Assembly: GCA_947165755.1 (NCBI GenBank)
Contig: CAMVBR010000004.1
Coordinates: forward strand, 1 to 36,930
Reading direction: 5' to 3'
Source of the DNA: an uncultured Clostridia bacterium
GTDB lineage: Bacteria > Bacillota > Clostridia > Oscillospirales > Acutalibacteraceae
Length of the DNA: 36,930 nt
A program made the position numbers and the translations under genes. Below are positions 16,144 through 24,465 of this stretch, one piece after another (position 1 is the first letter of the stretch; each line of letters opens with the position of its first letter). The notes beneath the pieces are model-generated. The model searched no databases, had not been told where the DNA came from, and saw only the letters and a program-made list of their open reading frames with translations.

Positions 16144-19100
16144 ATGACTGAATTTACACATCTGCACGTACATACCGAGTATTCTCTGCTTGACGGCGCC
16201 TGCCGTATCAAGCCTTTGGTTGCGCGCGCAAAAGAGCTGGGAATGACCTCGCTGGCAATGACAGATCACGGGGCTATGTACGGCGCGGTCGATTTCTATC
16301 TTGCATGCAAAAAAGAAGGTATACATCCGGTCATTGGCTGTGAGGTATACGTCGCGCAGCGTACAAGATTTGATAAGGTCCACGGTTTGGATAACGAGCG
16401 TTATCACCTGATCCTTCTTTGTGAAAATCAGCAAGGCTATCAGAATCTGATCAAAATCGTTTCCGCCGCCTGGACGGAAGGTTTTTATACGAAACCGAGG
16501 ATCGACCATGAATTATTGGAAAAACATCATGAAGGATTGATTTGCCTCTCTGCTTGCCTTGCAGGTGAAATTCCTCAGGCGCTGCTGAAGGACGATTATG
16601 AGAAGGCTAAGGAGACCGCGCTGTGGTATAAAAATCTGTTCGGAACGGATAACTATTTTCTTGAGATCCAGGATCACGGCCTTGCGGATCAGAAGCGTAC
16701 AAATCCGTATATTATCAAACTTGCGCGTGAGCTCGGGATCGGGCTGGTTGCTACGAACGACGCCCATTATATCAAAAAGGAAGACGCCGAAGTTCAGAAG
16801 ATCCTCGTTTGCATCGCCACAAAGCATACGATCGAAGAAGACACCGGAATGGGCTTTGAGACCGATGAGTTTTACCTGAAATCGGGCGATGAAATGGCTG
16901 CGCTGTTTCCCGAGGTGCCGGAAGCGATAGAAAATACAAATAAGATCGCCGCCCGCTGCAACATTGAGTTCGTATTCGGCAATACGAAACTTCCGATCTT
17001 TGAAATTCCCGGAAATCCCGATCACTTTGAGTTCTTCAAAAATATGTGCTATGAGGGAATGGTAAAGCGCTACGGCGAAAACTACCCGCAGGAGTACATG
17101 GACAGGCTGAACTACGAGCTCGGCGTGATCCATCAGATGGGATTTATCGACTATTTCCTTATTGTTTGGGATTACATCAATTATGCGAAAAGCGTCGGTA
17201 TTCCCGTCGGCCCCGGGCGCGGCTCCGGCGCCGGCAGTATTGCGGCGTATACCTGCGGCATTACCGATATCGACCCCATGCGTTATTCCTTGCTGTTTGA
17301 GCGTTTCCTGAATCCGGAGCGCGTCAGCATGCCCGATTTCGATATCGACTTTTGCTACAACCGCAGACAGGAAGTGATCGATTACGTGGTTCGTCGGTAC
17401 GGGGCAGATCACGTGGCCCAGATCGCGACCTTCGGTACGATGGCGGCTAAGGGAGCGGTGCGCGACGTTGCGCGTGTGCTTGGGATGGATATTTCCCGCT
17501 CGCAGGCGATCACGAAAGAGATCCCTGCGGAACTCAATATGACGATAGAAAAAGCTCTCACAAGCAATGCGGATCTGAAAAAGATGTATGATTCCGATCC
17601 GTTCGTGAAGCGCGTGATCGATACGTCCATCAAAATCGAAGGGATGCCGCGCAACACAGGTATGCACGCCTGCGGCGTGGTGATCTGCGATAAGCCTGTC
17701 GACGAATACGTGCCGCTGTTCAAGAGCGGCGACGCGGTGGTAACAGAGTATTATAAAGGCTGGGTGGAAAAGCTCGGTCTGCTGAAAATGGACTTTCTCG
17801 GGTTGCGTACGCTTACCGTGATCAACGACGCGGTGAATATGATCCAAAAAAAAGATCCGGATTTCGATATCATGAAGATCGATGTGGATGACGCGAACGT
17901 TTACAAGATGTTAGGCGAAGGCGGTACCTTCGGCGTGTTCCAGTGTGAAAGCGCGGGCATCCGGTCGCTTATGATCAATATGAAGCCGCACAACCTTGAA
18001 GATATCATCGCCGTGATCGCACTATATCGACCCGGTCCCATGGATTTCATTCCGGCTTACCTTGAAAACAGAAAGCATCCCGAATCCATCAAATATCATA
18101 CGCCGAAGCTGAAGCCGATTTTGGACGTGACATACGGCACCATCGTTTATCAGGAGCAGGTGATGCAGATCTTCAGGGAGCTTGCAGGTTACTCCATGGG
18201 CGCCGCAGATATGGTGCGCCGCGCCGTTGCGAAAAAACAGCCGGAAGTGCTTGCGCAGCAGAAGCAGTATTTCATTCACGGCTCCGACGGTACCGACGGC
18301 GGTTCCAAATGCGATGGCTGTCTCGTGCGCGGCGTAAGCGAAGAGGCCGCGAACAAAATATTCGACGATATGGCGTCCTTTGCGTCGTATGCCTTTAACA
18401 AATCCCATTCCGCCGCCTATTCGCTGCTGACGTATCAGACCGCCTGGCTCCGTTATTATTACCCGCAGGAATTTATGGCGGCCATGCTTACCAGCGTACT
18501 TGATAATACCGACAAAGTCGTGGGGTATATCAACGAATGCCAAACGAACCTCGGGTTTCAGGTTTTGCCGCCGAGTGTAAATGAATCGATGGAAACGTTT
18601 ACGGTCGTCGGCGATAACGTGCGTTTCGGATTGCTGGCGATCAAAAACCTCGGCAGCGGTGTGATCAAATCCATTCTTGCCGAACGCGAAGAAAACGGTG
18701 TATTTACAAGCTATTATTCTTTTTGTAAGCGATGCTACGGCAAGGATTTCAACAAACGCGCCATTGAAAATCTGATCAGGAGCGGTGCGCTCGATTGCTT
18801 CGGTCTGAACAGAAATCAGATGATGAACATGATCGACGAAATCCTGACGCAGCTGGAGGGTGAAAAAAAGAATAAAATTGAAGGGCAAATCGGCTTCTTC
18901 GATCTCAGTGCGACCCTTGCGGCCGCTGTTGAGGTGAAAGCGCCGGATATTCCCGAAATGTCTAAAAAAGAACTGCTCCAGGGTGAAAAACAGACAACGG
19001 GTATCTACATGTCGGGCCATCCCATTGCGGAATATATGGATCTGAGCCGTGCATTGTACTGCGCAAGAACATCGGATATTACGAGCTCATCCCTTACGGA

Positions 19101-19878
19101 TATCGATACGCCTTATCATGATGGCGACAAGGTTCAGATTCTTTGTATCCTGTCAACAGTGAGAAAAAAAATAACAAAGAACAATACGACCATGGCTTTC
19201 CTGACTTTAGAGGACGTTTACGGCAGTGTGGAATGCTTGGTTTTTCCGAAAATGTACGATAAAATCGGGCAGTATCTGATAGAAGATAATATCGTATTGC
19301 TCGCAGGTAAGGTTTCTTTGAAAGACGATGAAGTCCCGAAGCTGCTTTGCGAGGACGTGAAGCCGGAGGAGGATATTCCCAAAGATGTGCTCTGGGCAAA
19401 GAATTATAAAATGCCCGAGCGCGATTATGTTGTACAGAAAAGCGCGGCGTCCGTATATGAAAGCCTGGCGCCTTTGGAATCCGAGGATACGCCGGAAATA
19501 ACCTTGCCGGTGGAAACAGATCCGGTTGAGACGGAGAAAACGGAATATGCTGCGCCCTCGTCTCCCGCGCCTGCCGTATCTCCGATATCCGATGCCGTAA
19601 GCCGGCAAACAGCGCCGCAGGAGGATTCAAAACCGCAGCAGCCGCAGAAAAAAGCGCATAAAGGCGTGTATCTTCGCGTGCCGTCCGCCGCGTCGTTGGA
19701 ATGCGAGCGCGCAAAGAAAATGTGCAGTATTTTCAACGGACCGCTGCCGCTTGTACTGTTCTACGATGATACCAAGGCAAAGGATTACGGCTGCGGAATC
19801 GGCACCTCTGCCGACCCCGCGCTTATCAAGGGGTTGGTGCGGTTGCTCGGCGAGAAGAATGTTGTGGTGCGCACTTAA
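16144..19878 (+). CDS. dnaE: DNA polymerase III alpha subunit
   Basis: This is the replicative polymerase of the DnaE type, 1244 residues. In order: the PHP domain (FTHLHVHTEYSLLDGACR from residue 4, and SLAMTDHGAMYG), the palm (PGRGSGAGSIAAY, then the acidic catalytic PDFDIDF near residue 400), fingers (RNTGMHACGVVICD), the tandem helix-hairpin-helix region, and an OB fold (VQILCILSTVRKKITKNNTTMAFLT, residues ~995-1090). A Pro/Glu/Gln-rich linker of about 80 residues (~1100-1180) leads to a small C-terminal domain. A CxxC pair (KCDGC, ~722-725) sits in an insertion before the GVSEEAANKIF motif. No PolC is present in the window. Confidence 0.96.
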   Translation: MTEFTHLHVHTEYSLLDGACRIKPLVARAKELGMTSLAMTDHGAMYGAVDFYLACKKEGIHPVIGCEVYVAQRTRFDKVHGLDNERYHLILLCENQQGYQNLIKIVSAAWTEGFYTKPRIDHELLEKHHEGLICLSACLAGEIPQALLKDDYEKAKETALWYKNLFGTDNYFLEIQDHGLADQKRTNPYIIKLARELGIGLVATNDAHYIKKEDAEVQKILVCIATKHTIEEDTGMGFETDEFYLKSGDEMAALFPEVPEAIENTNKIAARCNIEFVFGNTKLPIFEIPGNPDHFEFFKNMCYEGMVKRYGENYPQEYMDRLNYELGVIHQMGFIDYFLIVWDYINYAKSVGIPVGPGRGSGAGSIAAYTCGITDIDPMRYSLLFERFLNPERVSMPDFDIDFCYNRRQEVIDYVVRRYGADHVAQIATFGTMAAKGAVRDVARVLGMDISRSQAITKEIPAELNMTIEKALTSNADLKKMYDSDPFVKRVIDTSIKIEGMPRNTGMHACGVVICDKPVDEYVPLFKSGDAVVTEYYKGWVEKLGLLKMDFLGLRTLTVINDAVNMIQKKDPDFDIMKIDVDDANVYKMLGEGGTFGVFQCESAGIRSLMINMKPHNLEDIIAVIALYRPGPMDFIPAYLENRKHPESIKYHTPKLKPILDVTYGTIVYQEQVMQIFRELAGYSMGAADMVRRAVAKKQPEVLAQQKQYFIHGSDGTDGGSKCDGCLVRGVSEEAANKIFDDMASFASYAFNKSHSAAYSLLTYQTAWLRYYYPQEFMAAMLTSVLDNTDKVVGYINECQTNLGFQVLPPSVNESMETFTVVGDNVRFGLLAIKNLGSGVIKSILAEREENGVFTSYYSFCKRCYGKDFNKRAIENLIRSGALDCFGLNRNQMMNMIDEILTQLEGEKKNKIEGQIGFFDLSATLAAAVEVKAPDIPEMSKKELLQGEKQTTGIYMSGHPIAEYMDLSRALYCARTSDITSSSLTDIDTPYHDGDKVQILCILSTVRKKITKNNTTMAFLTLEDVYGSVECLVFPKMYDKIGQYLIEDNIVLLAGKVSLKDDEVPKLLCEDVKPEEDIPKDVLWAKNYKMPERDYVVQKSAASVYESLAPLESEDTPEITLPVETDPVETEKTEYAAPSSPAPAVSPISDAVSRQTAPQEDSKPQQPQKKAHKGVYLRVPSAASLECERAKKMCSIFNGPLPLVLFYDDTKAKDYGCGIGTSADPALIKGLVRLLGEKNVVVRT

Positions 19879-19885
19879 TTCTCTA

Positions 19886-19915
19886 TTGACTTTTTTTGCC
19901 ATAATATAATATAAT
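19886..19915 (+). promoter_or_regulatory. Promoter for pfkA
   Basis: TTGACT (19886-19891), an 18-bp spacer and TATAAT (19910-19915) precede pfkA by 39 bp. A second overlapping TATAAT lies at 19905-19910. It follows the dnaE stop by only 7 bp with no terminator between them, so pfkA may be transcribed both from here and by read-through. Confidence 0.75.
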
Positions 19916-19954
19916 GACGTTAAAAGTGAAAGCTATTCAATTCTGGAGGAAGAT

Positions 19955-20944
19955 ATGAAAACGATTGCTGTATTAACAAGCGGCGGCGACGCCCCCGGCA
20001 TGAACGCCGCGATCCGTGCCGTTGTGAGAACGGGTGTGGAAAATGGCGCAAGAGTCCTCGGTATTCGTCGCGGATACGCGGGCCTGATCAGCGGAAACAT
20101 GTTTGAGATGAACCTTAGAAGCGTTTCCGATATCATTCATCGGGGCGGCACCATGCTGTATTCCGCTCGCTGTAAGGAATTCGCAACGGAAGAAGGCATG
20201 CAGAAAGCGATTTCCGTTTGCAAAGAAGCCGGCATCGAGGGTATCGTAGTGATCGGCGGCGACGGTTCTTTCCGCGGCGCAAGAGATCTGAGTGAGCGCG
20301 GTATAAACTGTGTTGGCGTACCCGGCACCATTGACAATGATATTGCCTGCTGCGACTATACCATCGGGTACGATACGTGCCTCAATACGATCATGGATAT
20401 GGTAGACCGCATCCGTGATACGACCGAATCTCACGATCGCTGCTCCATCGTGGAAGTGATGGGGCGCAGAGCGGGTTATCTTGCCCTGAATGCCGGCATC
20501 GCAGTTGGCGCAACCTCTATTTTGATCCCCGAAATGGAGTTCAATATTGAGCGGGATATCATCGACAGAATGCGCAGAACGCAAAAAACCGGAAAAGAGC
20601 ACTTTGTGATCGTTGTTGCCGAGGGCGTCAACGAAAAGCTGGAAGAGCAGGGCATCAACGGCGTTGCCTCGCTTGCCAAATATATCGAACATAAGCTGAA
20701 CGTTGAATCGAGAGCCACGGTTTTGGGCCACGTACAGCGCGGCGGTTCGCCTCCCTGCAAAGACCGCGTTGTGGCAAGCCAGATGGGTTCTTACGCCGCG
20801 CATCTTCTGCTGGACGGCATCGGCAACCGCGTTGTTGCCATGCAGAAAGAGCAGATCATCGACTATGATATTTTCGAAGCGCTGAATATGAAGAAATCCA
20901 TTGATCTTTCGCTTTACGACACGGCAATGGAGATTTCCATTTAA
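19955..20944 (+). CDS. pfkA: ATP-dependent 6-phosphofructokinase
   Basis: This enzyme catalyses the committed glycolytic step, fructose 6-phosphate plus ATP to fructose 1,6-bisphosphate. At 329 residues it is close to the classic bacterial length. The N-terminal TSGGDAPGMNAAIR binds ATP, GGDGS (101-105) marks the ATP rather than pyrophosphate type (the latter has GGDD), and TIDND (125-129) holds the catalytic aspartate D127. LGHVQRGGSP, another family hallmark, is present near residue 256. GGAGGA lies 4 bp before the ATG. The gene has its own promoter after dnaE. Confidence 0.97.
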   Translation: MKTIAVLTSGGDAPGMNAAIRAVVRTGVENGARVLGIRRGYAGLISGNMFEMNLRSVSDIIHRGGTMLYSARCKEFATEEGMQKAISVCKEAGIEGIVVIGGDGSFRGARDLSERGINCVGVPGTIDNDIACCDYTIGYDTCLNTIMDMVDRIRDTTESHDRCSIVEVMGRRAGYLALNAGIAVGATSILIPEMEFNIERDIIDRMRRTQKTGKEHFVIVVAEGVNEKLEEQGINGVASLAKYIEHKLNVESRATVLGHVQRGGSPPCKDRVVASQMGSYAAHLLLDGIGNRVVAMQKEQIIDYDIFEALNMKKSIDLSLYDTAMEISI

Positions 20945-20988
20945 CGGTATAATCAAAGTCTGTCTATCAAAGAAAGGGGAGCACTATT

Positions 20989-22518
20989 ATGAAAACCGTA
21001 TTTCTCACCGGCGGTACCGGCAACATGGGGTGGGCGTCCTTCCTGGAGCTTCATAAGCACAAGGATATCAAAATCAATTTCCTTGCCAGACCCAGCGATA
21101 AAAATAAAGAACTCCTGAAGCCCTATATGGGTGATAAGAACGTGGAAATCATCTGGGGCGATTTCCTCGATTACGATGCCATCCTCAAGGGGATCACGGG
21201 TGTGGATTACGTGCTTCATATCGGCGGTATGGTTTCTCCCCAGGCCGATTATAAGCCCTATTCCACGAGAAAGGTCAACGTAGGCGCAGCCGAAAATATC
21301 GTTAAGGCCGTGCTTGCGCAGCCAAATGCTGACGAGATCAGGGTTTGCTATATCGGTTCCGTTGCCGAGACCGGCGACCGTAATACGCCCATTCACTGGG
21401 GCCGCTGCGGCGATCCCATCAAAATTTCCGTTTACGATCACTATGCCATCTCTAAAGTCATGGCTGAAAGAGTATTCGTTGAAAGCGGTATCAAGCATTG
21501 GGTCGTCATGCGTCAGTCCGGCATTCTTTATCCTGCCATCCTGCATAACATGGAACCCATCATGTATCACGTGCCGCTCAACGGCATGCTGGAATGGTGC
21601 ACCGTTGAGGACGCAGGCCGCCTGATGAGCAATTTCGTAACGGAAGATCTTCCCGAAGAATTTTTCCGTAGGTTCTATAACATCGGCTCCGGTAAAGAAT
21701 ACCGGCTTACGAACTTTGAGTTTGAAGAGCTGCTTCTCGGCAGCATCGGCCTCGGTACTTCAAAGAACCTGTTCGATCCGAACTGGTTTACCGTGAAGAA
21801 TTTCCACGGCCAGTATTATGCCGACGGCGACGTGCTTGAGGAGTACCTTCATTTCAGAGCAAATCTTCCCGTAAAGGATTATTTTGACCATCTTGCGCAG
21901 CAGGTGGAATTCTATTATCGCATTCCCAAAATGCTGCCGTTCAAAAAGCCGATCGGTATAGCTGCAAAGCCGTTTATGAAAAAGATCGCTCTCACGCCGA
22001 AGTGGGGCACGCTCGACTGGGTAAAAACCAAGGATCCCGTGAGAATGTCCGCCTATTTCGGTTCCTATGAGGATTATCTCAAGATTCCGTCCAAGTGGGA
22101 AGATTTCCGTTTGGAAAGCCCCGATAAGAGCAATGAAGCGGCGCAGAAATATCTGCTGGATCACGGCTACGATGAATCCAAACCCAAGAGCGAGCTGGAT
22201 ATCGACGATATGAAGCAGGCTGCCGCGTTCAGAGGCGGCGAATGCCTGAGCGAGACTATGGAAAAGGGCGATCTCGTAACAAAGCTCAAATGGAAGTGCG
22301 GCTGCTGCGGCGCTGAATTTGAGGCAAGCCCCAACCTGATCCTGCTCGGCGGTCATTGGTGCCCTGAATGCTATTTGCCCGAAAAGACCTGGAATTACGA
22401 TGAGATCGCCAAAACGAATCCCTTCTTCGCGCAGGTCTGGTATACGAATCATACCAAGGAAGAGCATAACGTGTATCACTTCGACGATATTTTTGCCGGT
22501 TGGGAGCAGAAAAAGTAA
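20989..22518 (+). CDS. NAD-dependent epimerase/dehydratase with C-terminal zinc ribbon
   Basis: The product is a 509-residue extended SDR. The Rossmann motif TGGTGNMG is at residues 7-14 and the catalytic YxxxK is Y152/K156 (DHYAISK). An epimerase-like domain runs to about residue 270, followed by a further region rich in Lys, Trp and Phe. The C-terminus holds a four-cysteine zinc-ribbon-like domain (WKCGCCGAEF ... GGHWCPECY, about 435-463) and an acidic-aromatic tail. Ordinary sugar epimerases are about 310-340 residues, so the last ~200 residues are extra. AAGGGGAG precedes the ATG. The substrate is unknown, and the neighbours (pfkA, then the dap operon) do not suggest one. Confidence 0.85.
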   Translation: MKTVFLTGGTGNMGWASFLELHKHKDIKINFLARPSDKNKELLKPYMGDKNVEIIWGDFLDYDAILKGITGVDYVLHIGGMVSPQADYKPYSTRKVNVGAAENIVKAVLAQPNADEIRVCYIGSVAETGDRNTPIHWGRCGDPIKISVYDHYAISKVMAERVFVESGIKHWVVMRQSGILYPAILHNMEPIMYHVPLNGMLEWCTVEDAGRLMSNFVTEDLPEEFFRRFYNIGSGKEYRLTNFEFEELLLGSIGLGTSKNLFDPNWFTVKNFHGQYYADGDVLEEYLHFRANLPVKDYFDHLAQQVEFYYRIPKMLPFKKPIGIAAKPFMKKIALTPKWGTLDWVKTKDPVRMSAYFGSYEDYLKIPSKWEDFRLESPDKSNEAAQKYLLDHGYDESKPKSELDIDDMKQAAAFRGGECLSETMEKGDLVTKLKWKCGCCGAEFEASPNLILLGGHWCPECYLPEKTWNYDEIAKTNPFFAQVWYTNHTKEEHNVYHFDDIFAGWEQKK

Positions 22519-22525
22519 ATCCCTA

Positions 22526-22554
22526 TTGACAACAGTAATTGTTTGTGCTAAAAT
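22526..22554 (+). promoter_or_regulatory. Promoter of the dapA operon
   Basis: TTGACA (22526-22531), a 17-bp spacer and TAAAAT (22549-22554) give a near-consensus vegetative promoter. It directly precedes the lysine riboswitch, whose first paired bases begin about 10 bp downstream of the -10 element. Confidence 0.85.
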
Positions 22555-22564
22555 TCAAAAAAAC

Positions 22565-22720
22565 GATAGAGGCGCGCCTGAAATCAGTATTCCGCATTGA
22601 TGCTGCCAAAGCAGCGGAAGAAAGGTGACGGCGCCGAAATGAGAGCCTTGGCAAAGCTCTTGTTGGCAGCTCAGAGAAGATCTGTTCTGCTGTCGCATTC
22701 ATCGATGCGGAGTGCTATTC
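22565..22720 (+). ncRNA. Lysine riboswitch (L box)
   Basis: The segment carries the conserved lysine-riboswitch core: GATAGAGGCGCG at the 5' side, an AGTA turn at about 22587, GAAGAAAGGTGACGGCGCCG around 22618-22636, and TTGGCAGCTCAGAGAAGATC followed by CTGCTGTCGCATT toward the 3' side. The closing helix P1 is formed by GATAG (22565-22569) and CTATT (22715-22719). A promoter lies just upstream and a strong terminator just downstream, followed by dapA. Bound lysine should stabilise P1 and favour termination. This is pattern recognition by eye; no covariance model was run. Confidence 0.93.
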
Positions 22721-22745
22721 GTCACAGAATATGATGTACACTGTA

Positions 22746-22781
22746 ACGGATATTCGCATTTTCGCGGATATCCGTTTTTTT
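22746..22781 (+). terminator. Riboswitch-controlled intrinsic terminator in the dapA leader
   Basis: A 12-bp stem (22746-22757 with 22764-22775, one G-U pair) closes a 6-nt loop and is followed by seven T residues. It stands between the lysine riboswitch and dapA, so it is the expression platform. GAATAT (22727-22732) can pair with ATATTC (22750-22755) inside the 5' arm, giving a possible competing antiterminator helix. Confidence 0.9.
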
Positions 22782-22802
22782 ATAAGAAAGGAAGCATACG
22801 TA

Positions 22803-23687
22803 ATGAAGAATACGATTTTTGAAGGCGCCGGTACCGCGATCATCACCCCTTTAACGGAAAAAGGTGTGGATTATGATAGCTTTGGGAAGCTGATCGATTG
22901 GCAGCTTGCGCAGGGCATTGACGCTATCGTGGTAGCGGGTACTACCGGCGAAGGCTCTACGCTCACAGATGACGAGCATAAAGAAGTGATCAGCTATTGC
23001 GTTAAACGTGTTGCGAATAAGGTTCCCGTTATTGCCGGTACGGGCTCAAACGATACCGCCTATGCCATAGAACTCACGAAATATGCCTGTGACGCGGGTG
23101 TGGACGGCGTGCTGCTCGTTACGCCTTATTACAACAAAGCCACACAGAACGGCCTGATCAAATCGTTTGCCGCCATTGCCGATATCGCAACAAAGCCGTG
23201 CTTCTTATATAACGTGCCAAGCCGTACGGGCTGCAATCTTCTGCCGAAATCGATTGCCGCGCTTGCGGAGCATCCGATGATCACCGCGTTAAAAGAAGCA
23301 AGCGGCAATATATCGCAGATCGTTGAAACGGCAGCGCTTTGCGGCGATCAGATCGATATTTATTCCGGCAACGACGATCAGGTGATCCCCATTCTCTCTT
23401 TGGGCGGCAAAGGCGTGATTTCCGTGCTTTCCAATATCATGCCGAAAGAAACAAGCGAAATGTGCAAAAAGTTTTTTGCGGGCGACGTTGCAGGTGCGGC
23501 AAAAATGCAATTCGATTATCTTCCCTTGATCAACGCCTTGTTCTGTGAGGTTAACCCCATCCCGGTAAAAGCCGCTTGTGCAGCCATGGGATTCGGCGAA
23601 AACTATCTTCGCCTTCCTCTGACGCCGATGGAAGAAGCGCACGCGCAGGTGCTCTATGGCTTGATGCGTGAACAAAAGCTGATCTGA
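22803..23687 (+). CDS. dapA: 4-hydroxy-tetrahydrodipicolinate synthase
   Basis: DapA condenses pyruvate with aspartate 4-semialdehyde, the first step of the diaminopimelate/lysine branch. The 294-residue TIM-barrel protein has the Schiff-base lysine K164 (ALKEASGNI), Y136 and R141 in YNVPSRTGCNL, and the N-terminal GAGTAIITPLT and GTTGEGSTL motifs. The ATG at 22803 follows AAGGAAG. The frame also runs upstream to 22731, but that part overlaps the terminator hairpin and is not coding. The gene is first in the riboswitch-controlled operon, 16 bp before dapB. Confidence 0.97.
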   Translation: MKNTIFEGAGTAIITPLTEKGVDYDSFGKLIDWQLAQGIDAIVVAGTTGEGSTLTDDEHKEVISYCVKRVANKVPVIAGTGSNDTAYAIELTKYACDAGVDGVLLVTPYYNKATQNGLIKSFAAIADIATKPCFLYNVPSRTGCNLLPKSIAALAEHPMITALKEASGNISQIVETAALCGDQIDIYSGNDDQVIPILSLGGKGVISVLSNIMPKETSEMCKKFFAGDVAGAAKMQFDYLPLINALFCEVNPIPVKAACAAMGFGENYLRLPLTPMEEAHAQVLYGLMREQKLI

Positions 23688-23703
23688 CGGAGGAATATGT
23701 ACA

Positions 23704-24453
23704 ATGAAGATCCTTTTAAGCGGATACAAAGGATTTATGGGGCAAGAGGTTCAAAAGCTCTGCCAAGCCGGGGTTCGGGATGCGCAGCTTTGCGCCGGTG
23801 TGGATATCAAAGCGGACGGTTCTGAATGTGTTCCGTGCGCGGCTTCTTTTGAAAATGCCAACACCAACGTCGATTGCGTGATCGATTTTTCTCATTTTTC
23901 TTTAACCGATTCATTGCTTGATTTTTGTGCGAGCAATCGTTTGCCTTTGGTGCTTGCAACCACAGGGCATACGGACGCACAGAAAGAACTGATCAAAAGC
24001 GCTTCTCTGAAGATCCCGATTTTTTACGCGGCGAATTATTCTTTGGGCATTGCGCTTTTGATAGAATTGGCGAAACAAACGGCCGCCGCATTCCCTGAGG
24101 CAGATATCGAGATTGTGGAAACGCATCACAACCGCAAGGTTGACGCGCCGAGCGGTACTGCGCTTGCTATTTTTGACGCCATCAAACAGGTGCGAAACAA
24201 CGCGATCAAAAAACTCGGGCGCAGCGGCGTTTCCAAGCGCACACCCGAAGAAATCGGGATCCATGCCGTTCGCATGGGAAATATTACCGGGATCCATGAA
24301 GTGATCGTAGGAACGCAGAATCAGACGATCACACTGAAGCATGAAGCGCATTCCAGAGCTTTGTTTGCCGAAGGCGCTTTGGCGGCAGCGCAGTATATCA
24401 TAAATAAAAAGCCCGGTTTATACAATATGAACGATCTTATCGATAATAAATAA
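23704..24453 (+). CDS. dapB: 4-hydroxy-tetrahydrodipicolinate reductase
   Basis: DapB reduces the DapA product with NAD(P)H to tetrahydrodipicolinate. The 249-residue protein has the dinucleotide motif GYKGFMGQ (residues 7-14), CVIDFSHFS, LATTGHT, AANYSLGIAL, and the catalytic/substrate signature VETHHNRKVDAPSGTAL with its His pair and lysine. The start ATG lies 9 bp after GGAGG. Another ATG at 23698 is out of frame. It is the second gene of the lysine operon. Confidence 0.96.
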   Translation: MKILLSGYKGFMGQEVQKLCQAGVRDAQLCAGVDIKADGSECVPCAASFENANTNVDCVIDFSHFSLTDSLLDFCASNRLPLVLATTGHTDAQKELIKSASLKIPIFYAANYSLGIALLIELAKQTAAAFPEADIEIVETHHNRKVDAPSGTALAIFDAIKQVRNNAIKKLGRSGVSKRTPEEIGIHAVRMGNITGIHEVIVGTQNQTITLKHEAHSRALFAEGALAAAQYIINKKPGLYNMNDLIDNK

Positions 24454-24465
24454 AGGAGAAGAGAT

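Noticed and set aside
16513-17847. 444-codon open frame on the - strand inside dnaE
   Set aside because: It mirrors a highly conserved polymerase sequence; the predicted protein is His- and Arg-rich with no recognisable domain, typical of antisense shadow frames.
18022-19020. 332-codon open frame on the - strand inside dnaE
   Set aside because: It is a shadow of dnaE with no motifs or start signals.
19973-20956. 327-codon open frame on the - strand over pfkA
   Set aside because: It covers almost exactly the phosphofructokinase gene in antisense; codon bias of pfkA explains the lack of stops.
22731-22802. N-terminal extension of dapA from ATG 22731
   Set aside because: It runs through the riboswitch terminator hairpin, and DapA proteins begin near the ATG at 22803, which has its own ribosome binding site.
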